Positions 1 through 9,087 are shown, counted from the stretch's first letter. The stretch is DNA of 64,000 nucleotides from JAUIET01 sp964352475 (GCA_964352475.1 CAYGSL010000015.1:1-64000); one strand, 5' to 3'. Translations and numbers: made by a program. The notes: a model not told the origin generated them from the letters alone.

Positions 1-156
1 GACACTCGATTCAAATCCGGACTCAATTATTCTACCTGTTCCAGCATCCACCATTGCTACCCAGCAAAGTGTATCTTTTCTAGTCTTTTAGTGAAAGCTA
101 CTGATGCTTTAGTCCCGCTGCTACAATACCAGGTGTTTGTTCGATGAGATTGCCCA
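1..156. other. left-edge non-coding stretch before the thiolase gene
   Basis: I see no gene in these bases. A T-arm-like string (GATTCAAATC near base 8) is not supported by a pairing stem or a CCA end, so I do not call a tRNA. The stretch probably holds the promoter of the thiolase gene that follows, but no clear -35/-10 pair stands out. Confidence 0.4.
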
Positions 157-1362
157 GTGAAAGAAGCCTATATCTATGATGCTGTTCGCACACCACGCGG
201 CAAAGCACGAGCTGATGGCGGTTTACATGATCTCAGTCCTTATGAGCTGATCAGTCCACTCTATGCGGCACTGGAGCAACGTACCAATCTCGATCCTGCC
301 AATATCGGCGACGTCATTTTGGGTTGTGCCACACAACACGGCGAGTTGGCAGGGAACATAGCGAAAACGTCTACGTTACATCACGGCTGGCCAGGCAGTA
401 TTCCCGGGATAACCGTCAATCGTTATTGTTCATCAGGCGTGGACGCAATAAGCCTTGCTGCGATGAAAGTCATGACCTCGGTAGACGATATGGTCGTTGC
501 CGGAGGCGTTGAGATGCTTTCCCGTGTCGCCATGTTATCTGATAAGCCTGCGCCATTTCTTGATCAGGCGCTTGCTAAAAAGATGGGTATGTACATGATG
601 GGCTGTGGTGCTGATCTGCTTGCATCTCTGCATAATGTCAGCCGCGAGCAGGCCGACCACATTGCGTTACTCAGTCACCAGCGGGCACTGCACGCCCGAG
701 CCAATGGCTATTTTACCTCGATTATTCCCGTGCAAAACCCGGTCAAAGAGTTGCTTGTGGAACACGACGAATTGATTAGACCAAAAACAAGTGCTGAATC
801 ACTGGCTACTATGGAGCCCTCGTTTACCGCACTGGGCGAAAGCGGCATAGATTCGGATTATCTTAAACACTACCCTCAGTTAAACGCCATCCGCCACATC
901 CATACGGCGGCCAACTCGCCGGCAATGGCTGATGGCGCTGCTGCTGTGCTGATTGCATCGCGCGAGGCAGGCGAGCAGTTATCTATAAAACCGCGCGCCC
1001 GAATTCGGGCAATGGTTAACGTAAACGACAATATTCATACGGTGATCGCGGGCTGTGTTGCCGCCACCAAAGAACTGATGCGCCGGGAAAATCTTGGCGC
1101 AAATGACGTAGACCTGTTTGAGATTCATGAAGCGTTTGCAGCAACCATGGTGTATTGCCAGCAAGAGCTGGGTATTAGCGACGAGAAACTTAATGTGAAT
1201 GGCGGCTGCATCGCACTTGGTCACCCCTTGGGTGCGACCGGTGCAATCATGACCAGTACATTACTTGATGAGCTGGAACGGCGTGATTTGCAAACCGGGA
1301 TTGTTGCAGCAGCGGGTGCTGCAGGTGCCGGCAGCGCATTAATGATTGAACGTGTGCGTTAG
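157..1362 (+). CDS. acetyl-CoA C-acyltransferase (thiolase)
   Basis: This 401-residue protein is a full-length thiolase, which cleaves or forms 3-ketoacyl-CoA with acetyl-CoA. The nucleophilic cysteine lies in NRYCSSGVDAIS near residue 90. The catalytic histidine lies in FEIHEAFAA, and the C-terminal NGGCIALGHPLGATG carries the second catalytic cysteine/histidine region. All three classical motifs are intact, so it should be active. The start is GTG at 157 with only a weak purine stretch upstream; no better start is seen. The next gene is convergent with a gap of about 40 bases. Substrate chain length cannot be read from sequence. A FadI/FadA-like role in beta-oxidation is likely, and the nearby acyl-CoA ligase fits that. 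Confidence 0.9.
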   Translation: MKEAYIYDAVRTPRGKARADGGLHDLSPYELISPLYAALEQRTNLDPANIGDVILGCATQHGELAGNIAKTSTLHHGWPGSIPGITVNRYCSSGVDAISLAAMKVMTSVDDMVVAGGVEMLSRVAMLSDKPAPFLDQALAKKMGMYMMGCGADLLASLHNVSREQADHIALLSHQRALHARANGYFTSIIPVQNPVKELLVEHDELIRPKTSAESLATMEPSFTALGESGIDSDYLKHYPQLNAIRHIHTAANSPAMADGAAAVLIASREAGEQLSIKPRARIRAMVNVNDNIHTVIAGCVAATKELMRRENLGANDVDLFEIHEAFAATMVYCQQELGISDEKLNVNGGCIALGHPLGATGAIMTSTLLDELERRDLQTGIVAAAGAAGAGSALMIERVR

Positions 1363-1401
1363 TCAGCTAGGATTCAGCGTCGCGCATCCGTTCTTTAATC
1401 T

Positions 1402-2370
1402 CTAGCCCTGCAAGGTTTTTACGGAGCTTAAAGTATGTTCTGCGGCCGGGTCGCCTACGGTCGCTGGCACAATACAAATTTCATCGACCCCAGCGGCTTG
1501 GTACTCCTGTATTCTATGGCGCACGGTGTCTATGTCACCAACCAGGCCAACAGCTGATGCCATTTCAGCGGGCATTGACGCCAATACGTCCTTTGGGTGA
1601 GGTCTGGTTTTCGCAAACCTTACCTGTTCGCCAAAGCCAGCTTCAATAAACATGTCGCTGTATCCAGGTGCCGCCAAATAGCCCACCTTTGAGCGAAGCA
1701 TTTGACCAATGGCCTCAGGCGATGGGTCAACTGCACAAGCCAGCCATGCGGCCAATTTGGGTGTTTCACGGCCGGCCGCCTTCGCCTCATCGTCAAGCTG
1801 TTGTTTTAGTCGTGCCGCCGAGTGAGTAGTGACCATATTCAACAGCATGCGATCGGATGTTCTTGCCGCCGCTTTTACCGCCAGGGGTCCAAACGCTGCA
1901 ACGGTAACGTGCGCGCCTGGAGCGCGGGTTCGCAAGTGGTAACCATTGCAGGTCGCCAACTCACCGCGAAACTTTACTTTTTCGCCGTCTAAAAGACCTC
2001 GTAGAATTACTGCTGCTTCATCAAGGTGCTTGGCAGGACGTTGCCTTGTTCTGCCGTGCCACTCCTCAACCACCACTTTACTGGAGCTGCCAATCGCCAG
2101 GCGAACCGTACGGCCGGTCAGCTCCGCAACGGATGCAACACCCATGGCCATGGTCATCGCAGTACGCACATCCACTGCCAGTGGGCCAATATTCAATGCC
2201 ATATCGCCCTCGCTGCAGCCAACAGCAGTAGCGAAAGCAAATGCGTCAAACGTCGCCATTTCGCCAATCCAAAGATCCGAGAAGCCATGGCGCTGCGCGT
2301 TTAGTGCAATATCGATATTGTCGCTGGCGGGCTGATCTTGCCAAAGTGGAGTGACAACACTTATGTTCAT
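1402..2370 (-). CDS. luciferase-like (LLM class) flavin or F420-dependent oxidoreductase
   Basis: The 322-residue protein has the TIM-barrel layout of the bacterial luciferase-like family. The N-terminal beta-alpha unit reads ISVVTPLWQ...HGFSDLWIGEM, and the central RLAIGSSS and later VTVAAFGPLAVKAAAR segments are typical of the F420/FMN subgroup. The family oxidises or hydroxylates small organic substrates using reduced FMN or F420. F420 is uncommon in gammaproteobacteria, so FMN may be the real cofactor. The start is ATG at 2370 with a G-rich stretch just upstream. It is divergent from the oxygenase gene with about 250 bases between them, which should hold both promoters. The substrate is unknown. 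Confidence 0.75.
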   Translation of the reverse strand: MNISVVTPLWQDQPASDNIDIALNAQRHGFSDLWIGEMATFDAFAFATAVGCSEGDMALNIGPLAVDVRTAMTMAMGVASVAELTGRTVRLAIGSSSKVVVEEWHGRTRQRPAKHLDEAAVILRGLLDGEKVKFRGELATCNGYHLRTRAPGAHVTVAAFGPLAVKAAARTSDRMLLNMVTTHSAARLKQQLDDEAKAAGRETPKLAAWLACAVDPSPEAIGQMLRSKVGYLAAPGYSDMFIEAGFGEQVRFAKTRPHPKDVLASMPAEMASAVGLVGDIDTVRHRIQEYQAAGVDEICIVPATVGDPAAEHTLSSVKTLQG

Positions 2371-2623
2371 TAACTACCCCGTTCAAATCACCTGATCGCG
2401 ATTATGCTCTGTTTAGAGTCAAATCTTCGTGGCCAACTGCGTATTTCGGCACAATACTCATGCGCCATAGACCACGGTGCGCTAGTATACGGGCGCTGAT
2501 AGTGCTAGTCTATTTATACAAGTTACCATTGGCATTCGGAATAATAACAGCCTAAGGCCTACCCCTTTAGTCGGGTGTGGGGCTATCAAAGCAAGCAGCA
2601 ATAACGAATACAGGATGAACATA

Positions 2624-4123
2624 ATGAACGCAACGGCTTACCCGATAACCGAAGAATGCATCGGCGAAGTGACCCACTTTGACGATGCCCCATCCTGGAT
2701 TTACGAAGTAGACAACCCCTACTTGCACGGCGCTTATGCGCCTACTACCTCTGAGATAAGCGTCGACAACCTGCCGGTTGTTGGCGAGCTTCCCGACAAT
2801 CTGGAAGGCGCTTACTTTCGCAACGGTCCCAATACGGTTCACAAACCCGAGGGCTTATTTCACCCGTTCGATGGTGATGGGATGATGCATGCAGTGCATT
2901 TTCGCAATGGCCAAGCCTCATACAGAAATAGCTACATCCACACCAATGGCTTTTTGTTAGAACAAAAAGAAGGCCGATCTTTATGGCCCGGCGTTATGGG
3001 CACATTTGATTTTTCCATGCCAGATTTCCCTATTCGAGATACCTGCAATACCGATGTGACCGTGTTCCGCGGTAAGTTAATACCTACCTGGTACCACTCA
3101 GGCAGGCCATACAAGATGGACCCAATCACCTTGGCAACCGAGGGCGAATACCAGCTTGCCGGGCGCACTCGACGCAATATGTCTGCGCACAATCATGTCG
3201 ATTGGAACACCGGCGAAATGTTGTTTATGGACTACTTCGACGACGCTCCGTACATGACCTACGGCATCAGCAATCCAGACGGCTCGCTGCGTTCGGAAAT
3301 TGCCATTGATCTTCCAGGACCTCGACGCCCGCACGACTTTGGCTTTACCAGCAACTACACCATTCTTCATGATTTGCCCTTATTCCATGACCTTAACTTA
3401 TTGCGCAAGCATGGAAAAATGGTGCTGGGTTTTCATCGAGATATGCCCGCTCGGTTTGGCATTGTCCCGCGCTATGGCGACTCTGCTGACATTCGCTGGT
3501 TTGACTGCGAACCTTGCTTCATTCTGCATGTTTCCAACTGCTGGGAAGACGGCGACTGGGTGGTGATGGATGGCAGCCGCGCCGACAATCCCATGCGCCC
3601 GCCACAAGGTGGTGGAGAACTGGCCCATATGCTGGTTTATATGCGCAACGAAACCAATAATTATCGCTGGCGTTTTAACTTGAAAACAGGTGAAGTGCGT
3701 GAAGGCGATATTGATGACTTAAACACTGAGTTCAATATTACAAACCCGCTATTTCACGGTGTGAAAAGCAAATATGCCTACCACCAGCATATCCCGCTGC
3801 AACATGAGAATGGCAACACCCTGCGCTTCAATGCCCTGGTCAAGTACAACAATGACACTGGTCAGTATACGAAGTGGGACTATGGTGAAGGCGTGTTTGG
3901 CAACGAAGCCAGTTACGCACCGGTTAAGGGCGCCACACGCGCTAACGATGAAGATGATGGGTACGTAGTAACAATGGTAACCGACAGCAACACCTGGAAA
4001 TCAGAATCGCTGGTCTTTGACGCCAAGGACATTGCCCAGGGGCCCATCGCCAGAGTGCAGTTGCCGCAGCGAGTGCCGTTCGGGTTTCACGCCAGCTGGG
4101 GCCGTGGCGAAGATATCTACTGA
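2624..4123 (+). CDS. carotenoid oxygenase family protein (RPE65/lignostilbene dioxygenase-like)
   Basis: Carotenoid oxygenases use four histidines to hold Fe(II) and cleave a C=C bond in carotenoids, stilbenes or phenylpropenes. The four histidine contexts are visible: SAHNHVDW (about residue 180), RRPHDFGFTSNY (about 227), FILHVSNCWEDG and the C-terminal PFGFHASWG. Two ATGs are possible. The one at 2624 is preferred because AGGA at 2612-2615 lies 8 bases before it, while the ATG at 2615 overlaps that site; the protein is then 499 residues. With an acyl-CoA ligase next door, a lignostilbene- or isoeugenol-type substrate followed by CoA activation is as plausible as a carotenoid. That substrate link is inference. 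Confidence 0.85.
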   Translation: MNATAYPITEECIGEVTHFDDAPSWIYEVDNPYLHGAYAPTTSEISVDNLPVVGELPDNLEGAYFRNGPNTVHKPEGLFHPFDGDGMMHAVHFRNGQASYRNSYIHTNGFLLEQKEGRSLWPGVMGTFDFSMPDFPIRDTCNTDVTVFRGKLIPTWYHSGRPYKMDPITLATEGEYQLAGRTRRNMSAHNHVDWNTGEMLFMDYFDDAPYMTYGISNPDGSLRSEIAIDLPGPRRPHDFGFTSNYTILHDLPLFHDLNLLRKHGKMVLGFHRDMPARFGIVPRYGDSADIRWFDCEPCFILHVSNCWEDGDWVVMDGSRADNPMRPPQGGGELAHMLVYMRNETNNYRWRFNLKTGEVREGDIDDLNTEFNITNPLFHGVKSKYAYHQHIPLQHENGNTLRFNALVKYNNDTGQYTKWDYGEGVFGNEASYAPVKGATRANDEDDGYVVTMVTDSNTWKSESLVFDAKDIAQGPIARVQLPQRVPFGFHASWGRGEDIY

Positions 4124-4201
4124 TGTAAAACGGGCGAAACTTCAAGCACCGCACGCATCAAGAATAGCTTTTTGTTGTACTTAGCGAGACTTAGGGAGTT
4201 T

Positions 4202-5815
4202 TTAGGCACTGAACTGTTCCTGCAAGACAAAGCGTTGGACTTTACCTAATGGGTTTCTTGGCAATGCTTGCAATGGCTCAATTCGCTCCGGCAGCTTAAA
4301 TTTCGCTAAGCCCATTTCCAACAGATACTGCTGCAATGCGTCAATACTGAGTATTTCCGTACCGGGGTTCATCACCAGGCAAGCACATATTTTTTCGCCA
4401 AGACGTTCATCGGGATAGGCGCAAACGGCCGCCTCAACAATATCGGGGTGCGCTTCCAGCGCGATATCAAGTTCAACCGGGGAAATTTTCATTCCACCAC
4501 GATTAATAATGTCTTTGCAGCGCCCTACTATCTTGTAGAAATTGCCATTCTCACCACAGATTTCCACCATGTCTCCGGTGCGAAAAAAACCATCAGCGCT
4601 GAATACATCTTCGTTGTCATGGTTAAAATAGCCATCTATGACGGTTGGACCGCTTACCAGCAATTCACCACGCTCGCCTGGAGCGGTTCGTTCTTCGCCC
4701 GTTTCAGGATCCGCGACCTTGATCAGTAATACGTCGGCGGGGGGCTGTGCAAACATTGTGGCGCGCACCTCAGGATCTGGCGCGTCTTCAGGTGCCGAGA
4801 ACAAGGCAATGCCTTCGTTAGAGCCAAAGATATTGACGATATCTACGCCGTATTGCGAACCAAATGTGTCAACCATTGCCGGCGACAACGGTGCGGAACC
4901 GGACCCTATGCGCCTTAATGCGGTAAAGTCGAATTGATTCCACATATCAGGTGCTTTCGCGAGCTGATTCAATAACGCCGGTGGCGTTATAGTGAAGCTG
5001 ATTTTTTCATCCTGTGTTTGCTGAAGAAACAAAGGCGGGTCAAGCGGGTGGTGCAATATTAGCGAACAGCCAATGTCTGCGGCTGGAAAAACGAACCCTC
5101 CTAGCGCCGACATATTGACCATTGGAAATGGGCACAGCAAACGATCGTCTGCAACATAGGTTCCTGCACTGGCGGTGCAACGTGCCGACGCAAACCACAT
5201 ATTGTGTGAGCGTGGTACGCCTTTTGGTGTGCCTGTTGTTCCAGACGTCCAACAGATTGTCACTATTCGATTGGCATCATCCGATACATCTTGCTGGAAC
5301 GGCTCTGTCTCTGCCGTGTCTAGCCGCAGCTCCTGACCAAACGCCAGTACCCTGGCATCGGGCAAAGCAGCACGTGCATCGTCAGCCAGACTGGATTCAC
5401 GAAATTGACCGATGCTAATTACCGCGCTTGCGTTGAGCTCTGCGGCCATATGTTGAATTTCATGGCGACCGTATTGCACGGGCACAGGAGAAGCAATAGC
5501 GCCCAATGCGCTGATCGCGTAATAGGTTACTAACAACTCGCTTATATTGGGCAGCTGGACGATGATGCGATCATCTTCACTTATGCCATGGCTCTGCAAT
5601 TGTCGCGCTAGATTATCGCTTGCGTGTTTCAATTCGCTCCAGCTGAGGCTGCGCGGCGGGTCGCCGGTTAACTGCTCACGATTGGGCTGGTCTTTTACGG
5701 CAAGCTGTTCGGCGCGTTGTTCAGCATGCTGCGCTAAACGTCCGTGCAAGGTGTTATTTCCCCAGCTGCCGACAGACGTCAGTGCGGCAATGCGATCTTT
5801 TGGGGAAGTGATCAT
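4202..5815 (-). CDS. AMP-dependent acyl-CoA synthetase/ligase
   Basis: The enzyme activates a carboxylic acid to acyl-AMP and then acyl-CoA. The P-loop-like motif CWTSGTTGTPKGVPRS is intact. Later signatures include NIFGSNEG, GYFNHDNEDVFSADGFFRTGD and the C-terminal hinge/lysine region ending PRNPLGKVQR, where the lysine is the catalytic one. The open frame runs up to 6028, but the added 71 residues are hydrophobic and unlike the family. ATG at 5815 has AGGA about 10 bases upstream and gives a normal 537-residue protein, so I use it. The gene is divergent from the HxlR-type regulator, and a strong palindrome lies about 24 bases upstream of this start. The acid substrate is unknown; aromatic or branched acids are candidates. 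Confidence 0.85.
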   Translation of the reverse strand: MITSPKDRIAALTSVGSWGNNTLHGRLAQHAEQRAEQLAVKDQPNREQLTGDPPRSLSWSELKHASDNLARQLQSHGISEDDRIIVQLPNISELLVTYYAISALGAIASPVPVQYGRHEIQHMAAELNASAVISIGQFRESSLADDARAALPDARVLAFGQELRLDTAETEPFQQDVSDDANRIVTICWTSGTTGTPKGVPRSHNMWFASARCTASAGTYVADDRLLCPFPMVNMSALGGFVFPAADIGCSLILHHPLDPPLFLQQTQDEKISFTITPPALLNQLAKAPDMWNQFDFTALRRIGSGSAPLSPAMVDTFGSQYGVDIVNIFGSNEGIALFSAPEDAPDPEVRATMFAQPPADVLLIKVADPETGEERTAPGERGELLVSGPTVIDGYFNHDNEDVFSADGFFRTGDMVEICGENGNFYKIVGRCKDIINRGGMKISPVELDIALEAHPDIVEAAVCAYPDERLGEKICACLVMNPGTEILSIDALQQYLLEMGLAKFKLPERIEPLQALPRNPLGKVQRFVLQEQFSA

Positions 5816-5838
5816 GGTGCTTGCATCCTGTGGACTTG

Positions 5839-5870
5839 AGTCAAATGGCACAAGTAAGTGCCATTTGACT
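5839..5870. promoter_or_regulatory. perfect 13+6+13 palindrome, candidate operator of the tandem-HxlR regulator
   Basis: AGTCAAATGGCAC at 5839-5851 is followed by a 6-base spacer and its exact reverse complement at 5858-5870. It lies in the region between two divergent genes, an acyl-CoA ligase and a regulator, where an operator is expected. A role as the binding site of the neighbouring HxlR-type protein is inference. It could instead form a hairpin in the leader of the ligase mRNA. Confidence 0.6.
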
Positions 5871-6031
5871 TTGAGTATAAATGAAGCGTTTTTGGCCAGC
5901 AATAAAAGCAGTTTTGTACAAACACCGCGCGACTGGCAAGGCAGGCACCGATTCTTTCCGATAATAAGTAGGCAAACGCTGATACATAAGCGAATATACT
6001 GACCCACACCAGTAGAACCTAACAACACACT

Positions 6032-6973
6032 GTGGACAAGCTAAACACGCGAGCGAGCTCGTTTAATCGTGCGATGGATCAAATCGGAGACAAGTGGTGT
6101 CTGTTGATTATTCAGGAAGTTTTTTGGGGCATTAATTCGTTCAATGAAATGAAGGAAACCATGGGCGTGTCTCGCGGTGTGTTGTCTGACAGACTGCGCT
6201 GGCTGGAATCGGTTGATTGTCTTAATAAAGCGCCAGACGCCAGGGGTGGCAAGCGCAAGGTTTACCACCTCACGCCTAAGTCGATTGAGCTGTACGACAG
6301 CGCATTGATGGCACTGGCCTGGGAAAGGCGTTTTTTCAGCAACCCGGCGTTGGACAGTGTTGAGTTAACGCACCGACGCTGCGGTCACGTGTTCAGCCCA
6401 CAGATGCGCTGCCAACACTGCGATGGTGACGTTAAGGCATGGGATATCGAGTACAAACCGGGGCCGGGTGCGGCTCGCGACCACCGTGATAAGAAGGTAC
6501 GCAGGCGCTCCTCGATTTCTGTCGCCGATGTTCCGAGTAAGCGCAGCGTGTACCGCAATCTTATAAACATAGTTGGCGACCGTTGGACGGCAAACGTCAT
6601 TGCGCTCTCGTTTCACGGTTTGCGGCGATTCGACCAGTTCCACGCAGAACTGCCAATCGCCACCAATATTCTGAGCGACCGTCTCAAGTTTCTGGTGGAA
6701 GAAGAGATATTTGAAAAGCTGGCGTACCAGCAGCGCCCAACGCGATATGACTATACCCTGACTGAAAAAGGGGAAGCGCTGTACCCATGGTTTATGGCCA
6801 TTCTTCAATGGGGAGATAAATGGTGCGATTCCGGTGAAAAAGGCAAACCGATGAGCCTGATACACAAACCCTGTGGCCTGATTCTGGCGGGACAAACAAA
6901 GTGCAGCGTATGCGCAGAGGTGCTGCATGCAAAAGACGTTCTGTTTGATTTGGGTGAACCCGCCGACACCTGA
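6032..6973 (+). CDS. transcriptional regulator with two HxlR-type HTH domains and two CX9CX2C motifs
   Basis: HxlR regulators are usually about 110-150 residues with one winged helix. Here the 313-residue protein holds two. The first spans about residues 10-100 (DQIGDKWCLLIIQEV), the second about 172-272 (NIVGDRWTANVIALS). Each is followed by a cysteine cluster of identical spacing: C117-x9-C127-x2-C130 and C291-x9-C301-x2-C304. This suggests an internal duplication of a whole HTH-plus-metal-site unit, so one chain may act like a dimer. The cysteines could bind zinc or an iron-sulfur cluster, or sense redox state. The start is GTG at 6032 without a clear ribosome site. The divergent neighbour and the palindrome at 5839-5870 suggest local control of the acyl-CoA ligase. 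Confidence 0.8.
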   Translation: MDKLNTRASSFNRAMDQIGDKWCLLIIQEVFWGINSFNEMKETMGVSRGVLSDRLRWLESVDCLNKAPDARGGKRKVYHLTPKSIELYDSALMALAWERRFFSNPALDSVELTHRRCGHVFSPQMRCQHCDGDVKAWDIEYKPGPGAARDHRDKKVRRRSSISVADVPSKRSVYRNLINIVGDRWTANVIALSFHGLRRFDQFHAELPIATNILSDRLKFLVEEEIFEKLAYQQRPTRYDYTLTEKGEALYPWFMAILQWGDKWCDSGEKGKPMSLIHKPCGLILAGQTKCSVCAEVLHAKDVLFDLGEPADT

Positions 6974-7021
6974 AATCAGGTCATTTTCAGCAACTATCCA
7001 TGGACGACTGAATAAGTCATA

Positions 7022-7046
7022 AAACTTGACTAATTTACTAGGTTAT
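7022..7046. promoter_or_regulatory. type-1 IscR box in the iscR-suf promoter
   Basis: The 25 bases match the published E. coli type-1 IscR consensus (ATASYYGACTRWWWYAGTCRRSTAT) at 21 positions by my count. The centre reads GACTAATTTACT. TTGACT at 7026-7031 inside the box could be a -35 element; no convincing -10 follows at 17 bases. The box is about 45 bases before the iscR start, as expected for cluster-dependent autorepression. Function is inferred from the consensus. Confidence 0.7.
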
Positions 7047-7089
7047 GTGAACCTTAGCACTGCGAACTTCGTATCTTCAGTGTGACCCA

Positions 7090-7572
7090 ATGAAACTAAC
7101 CACCCGCGGCCGTTACGCCGTGACAGCTATGCTCGACCTAGCGGTTAACAGCGAGGCCGGGCCGGCGAATTTAGCAATGATATCTACTCGCCAGGACATT
7201 TCCCTGTCGTACCTTGAGCAGCTTTTTTCGCTGCTGAGACGCCGTGGGCTGGTGCGAAGCCAGCGCGGTCCGGGTGGCGGCTACCTGCTGGCAAAAGAGG
7301 CTGAAGACATCAGCGTTGCTGAAGTGATTGCCGCGGTTAATGAAGATACCGATGTTACCCGTTGCGGCGGCAGTGGTAATTGCCAGCACGGCGGCACGTG
7401 TTTAACCCATCATTTGTGGATGGACCTGAGTGATCAGATTCGCAATTTTTTAGGCGATATTAGCCTGGCAGATTTGGTTGTAAAAAACGAAGTGCAAGCC
7501 GTTGCCAGGCGCCAGCTTGCCGCTGCAGACAGCGGCACAAATGACAGTAATCGCATAGCTGCCAGTCGCTAG
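7090..7572 (+). CDS. iscR: IscR, Rrf2-family iron-sulfur regulator
   Basis: IscR represses or activates iron-sulfur assembly genes according to whether it carries a [2Fe-2S] cluster. The N-terminus MKLTTRGRYAVTAMLDLA is the classic Rrf2 winged helix. Cysteines fall at 92, 98 and 104, the same positions as the cluster ligands of E. coli IscR, with a nearby histidine after C104. Length (160) is normal. It is the first gene of the suf operon, 40 bases before sufB, and an IscR-type box sits upstream, so autoregulation of the whole operon is likely. Because it heads suf rather than isc it could also be named SufR-like, but the cysteine pattern is that of IscR. Confidence 0.93.
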   Translation: MKLTTRGRYAVTAMLDLAVNSEAGPANLAMISTRQDISLSYLEQLFSLLRRRGLVRSQRGPGGGYLLAKEAEDISVAEVIAAVNEDTDVTRCGGSGNCQHGGTCLTHHLWMDLSDQIRNFLGDISLADLVVKNEVQAVARRQLAAADSGTNDSNRIAASR

Positions 7573-7612
7573 TGACTGCAGAAAACCTACACAGACACGA
7601 AGATTAAACAGT

Positions 7613-9052
7613 ATGTCTCAGGAACAAATTAATCAGGCTATAGGCAAGGAATACGCCGCTGGCTTCGTCTCGGCGATTGAATCCGATACCTTGCCGCCAG
7701 GCTTGAACGAAGATGTGATCCGGTTTATTTCCAACAAGAAGAATGAACCGGAATGGCTGTTGGAGTGGCGCCTGGAAGCCTATCACCATTGGTTGGAAAT
7801 GGCCGAGCCTGAATGGGCCCACGTTCACTACCCACAAATTGATTTTAATGCCATCTCGTATTTTTCAGCGCCAAAAAGCATGGAAGACAGGCCACAGAGT
7901 CTGGACGAAGTAGACCCTGAGCTGCTGCGCACCTATGAGAAACTGGGCATACCGTTGCATGAACAGGAAATGCTCGCCGGTGTAGCGGTAGACGCGGTGT
8001 TTGATTCGGTGTCTGTTGCCACCACTTTTCGCGGCAAGCTGGCCGATGCAGGTGTAATCTTCTGCCCAATTTCCGAAGCGGTTCACGAATACCCGGAATT
8101 GGTTAAGAAGTATCTTGGCAGTGTGGTGCCACGCAAAGACAACTTTTACGCCGCACTGAACAGCGCGGTGTTCAGTGATGGATCGTTTGTGTACATACCC
8201 AAGGGAGTTCGCTGCCCTATGGAACTGTCGACCTACTTCCGCATCAATGAAGCCAATACGGGGCAATTCGAACGCACCTTAATTATTGCCGACGAAGACA
8301 GCCACGTAAGCTACCTGGAAGGCTGTACTGCCCCCATGCGCGATGAAAATCAGGTGCACGCGGCGGTGGTTGAACTGGTGTCTCTCGACCGTGCAGAAAT
8401 CAAATATTCAACGGTGCAAAACTGGTACCCGGGTGATTCGGAAGGCAAAGGCGGTATTTATAATTTTGTGACCAAACGCGGTGTTGCGCACAACGACGCT
8501 AAAATCAGTTGGACACAGGTAGAAACCGGTTCGGCAATTACCTGGAAGTATCCGAGCTGCATACTAAGAGGTGATAACGCCATCGGCGAATTTTACTCTG
8601 TTGCACTGACCAATAATCTGCAGCAGGCCGACACTGGCACAAAAATGATTCATCTGGGTAAGAACACTAAGTCCACTATTATTTCAAAAGGTATATCTGC
8701 AGGTAGAAGTTCCAACGCGTACCGTGGTCTGGTGCGAATGAGCCCACGTGCCAGCGGTGCCAGAAATTACACGCAATGCGATTCGCTGCTATTGGGCGAC
8801 AAATGCGCGGCGCACACTTTCCCTTATATTGAAAGCAAGAACCCGTCGGCGGTTATTGAGCACGAAGCCACAACGTCAAAAGTCAGTGACGACCAAATGT
8901 ATCTCTGCCAGCAACGCGGCCTGGATGCAGAGAAAGCGGTCTCGATGATTGTTAATGGTTTTTGTAAGGAAGTATTTAAAGAATTACCAATGGAATTTGC
9001 GGTAGAAGCCGGAAAACTATTGGAAGTAAGCCTTGAAGGCTCTGTTGGTTAA
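7613..9052 (+). CDS. sufB: Fe-S cluster assembly protein SufB
   Basis: SufB is the main scaffold of the cytoplasmic SufBC2D complex, on which clusters form from SufS-SufE sulfur and iron. The 479-residue length is normal. Recognisable segments are YIPKGVRCPMELSTYFRIN, YLEGCTAP and the C-terminal GFCKEVFKELPMEFAVEA. The cysteine in YLEGCTAP near residue 240 and later conserved cysteine and histidine residues match the core of the family. It is followed by sufC 35 bases downstream in one operon, so co-expression with its ATPase and SufD partner is clear. Confidence 0.95.
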   Translation: MSQEQINQAIGKEYAAGFVSAIESDTLPPGLNEDVIRFISNKKNEPEWLLEWRLEAYHHWLEMAEPEWAHVHYPQIDFNAISYFSAPKSMEDRPQSLDEVDPELLRTYEKLGIPLHEQEMLAGVAVDAVFDSVSVATTFRGKLADAGVIFCPISEAVHEYPELVKKYLGSVVPRKDNFYAALNSAVFSDGSFVYIPKGVRCPMELSTYFRINEANTGQFERTLIIADEDSHVSYLEGCTAPMRDENQVHAAVVELVSLDRAEIKYSTVQNWYPGDSEGKGGIYNFVTKRGVAHNDAKISWTQVETGSAITWKYPSCILRGDNAIGEFYSVALTNNLQQADTGTKMIHLGKNTKSTIISKGISAGRSSNAYRGLVRMSPRASGARNYTQCDSLLLGDKCAAHTFPYIESKNPSAVIEHEATTSKVSDDQMYLCQQRGLDAEKAVSMIVNGFCKEVFKELPMEFAVEAGKLLEVSLEGSVG

Positions 9053-9087
9053 GACCAACACTGTTAACTGAACCTGGAATATCAAGT

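Noticed and set aside
1..60. tRNA fragment at the left edge
   Set aside because: A T-loop-like string is present, but the T-stem does not pair well and there is no acceptor or CCA.
5816..6028. N-terminal extension of the acyl-CoA ligase
   Set aside because: The extra 71 residues are unlike the family and would cover the divergent promoter and palindrome.
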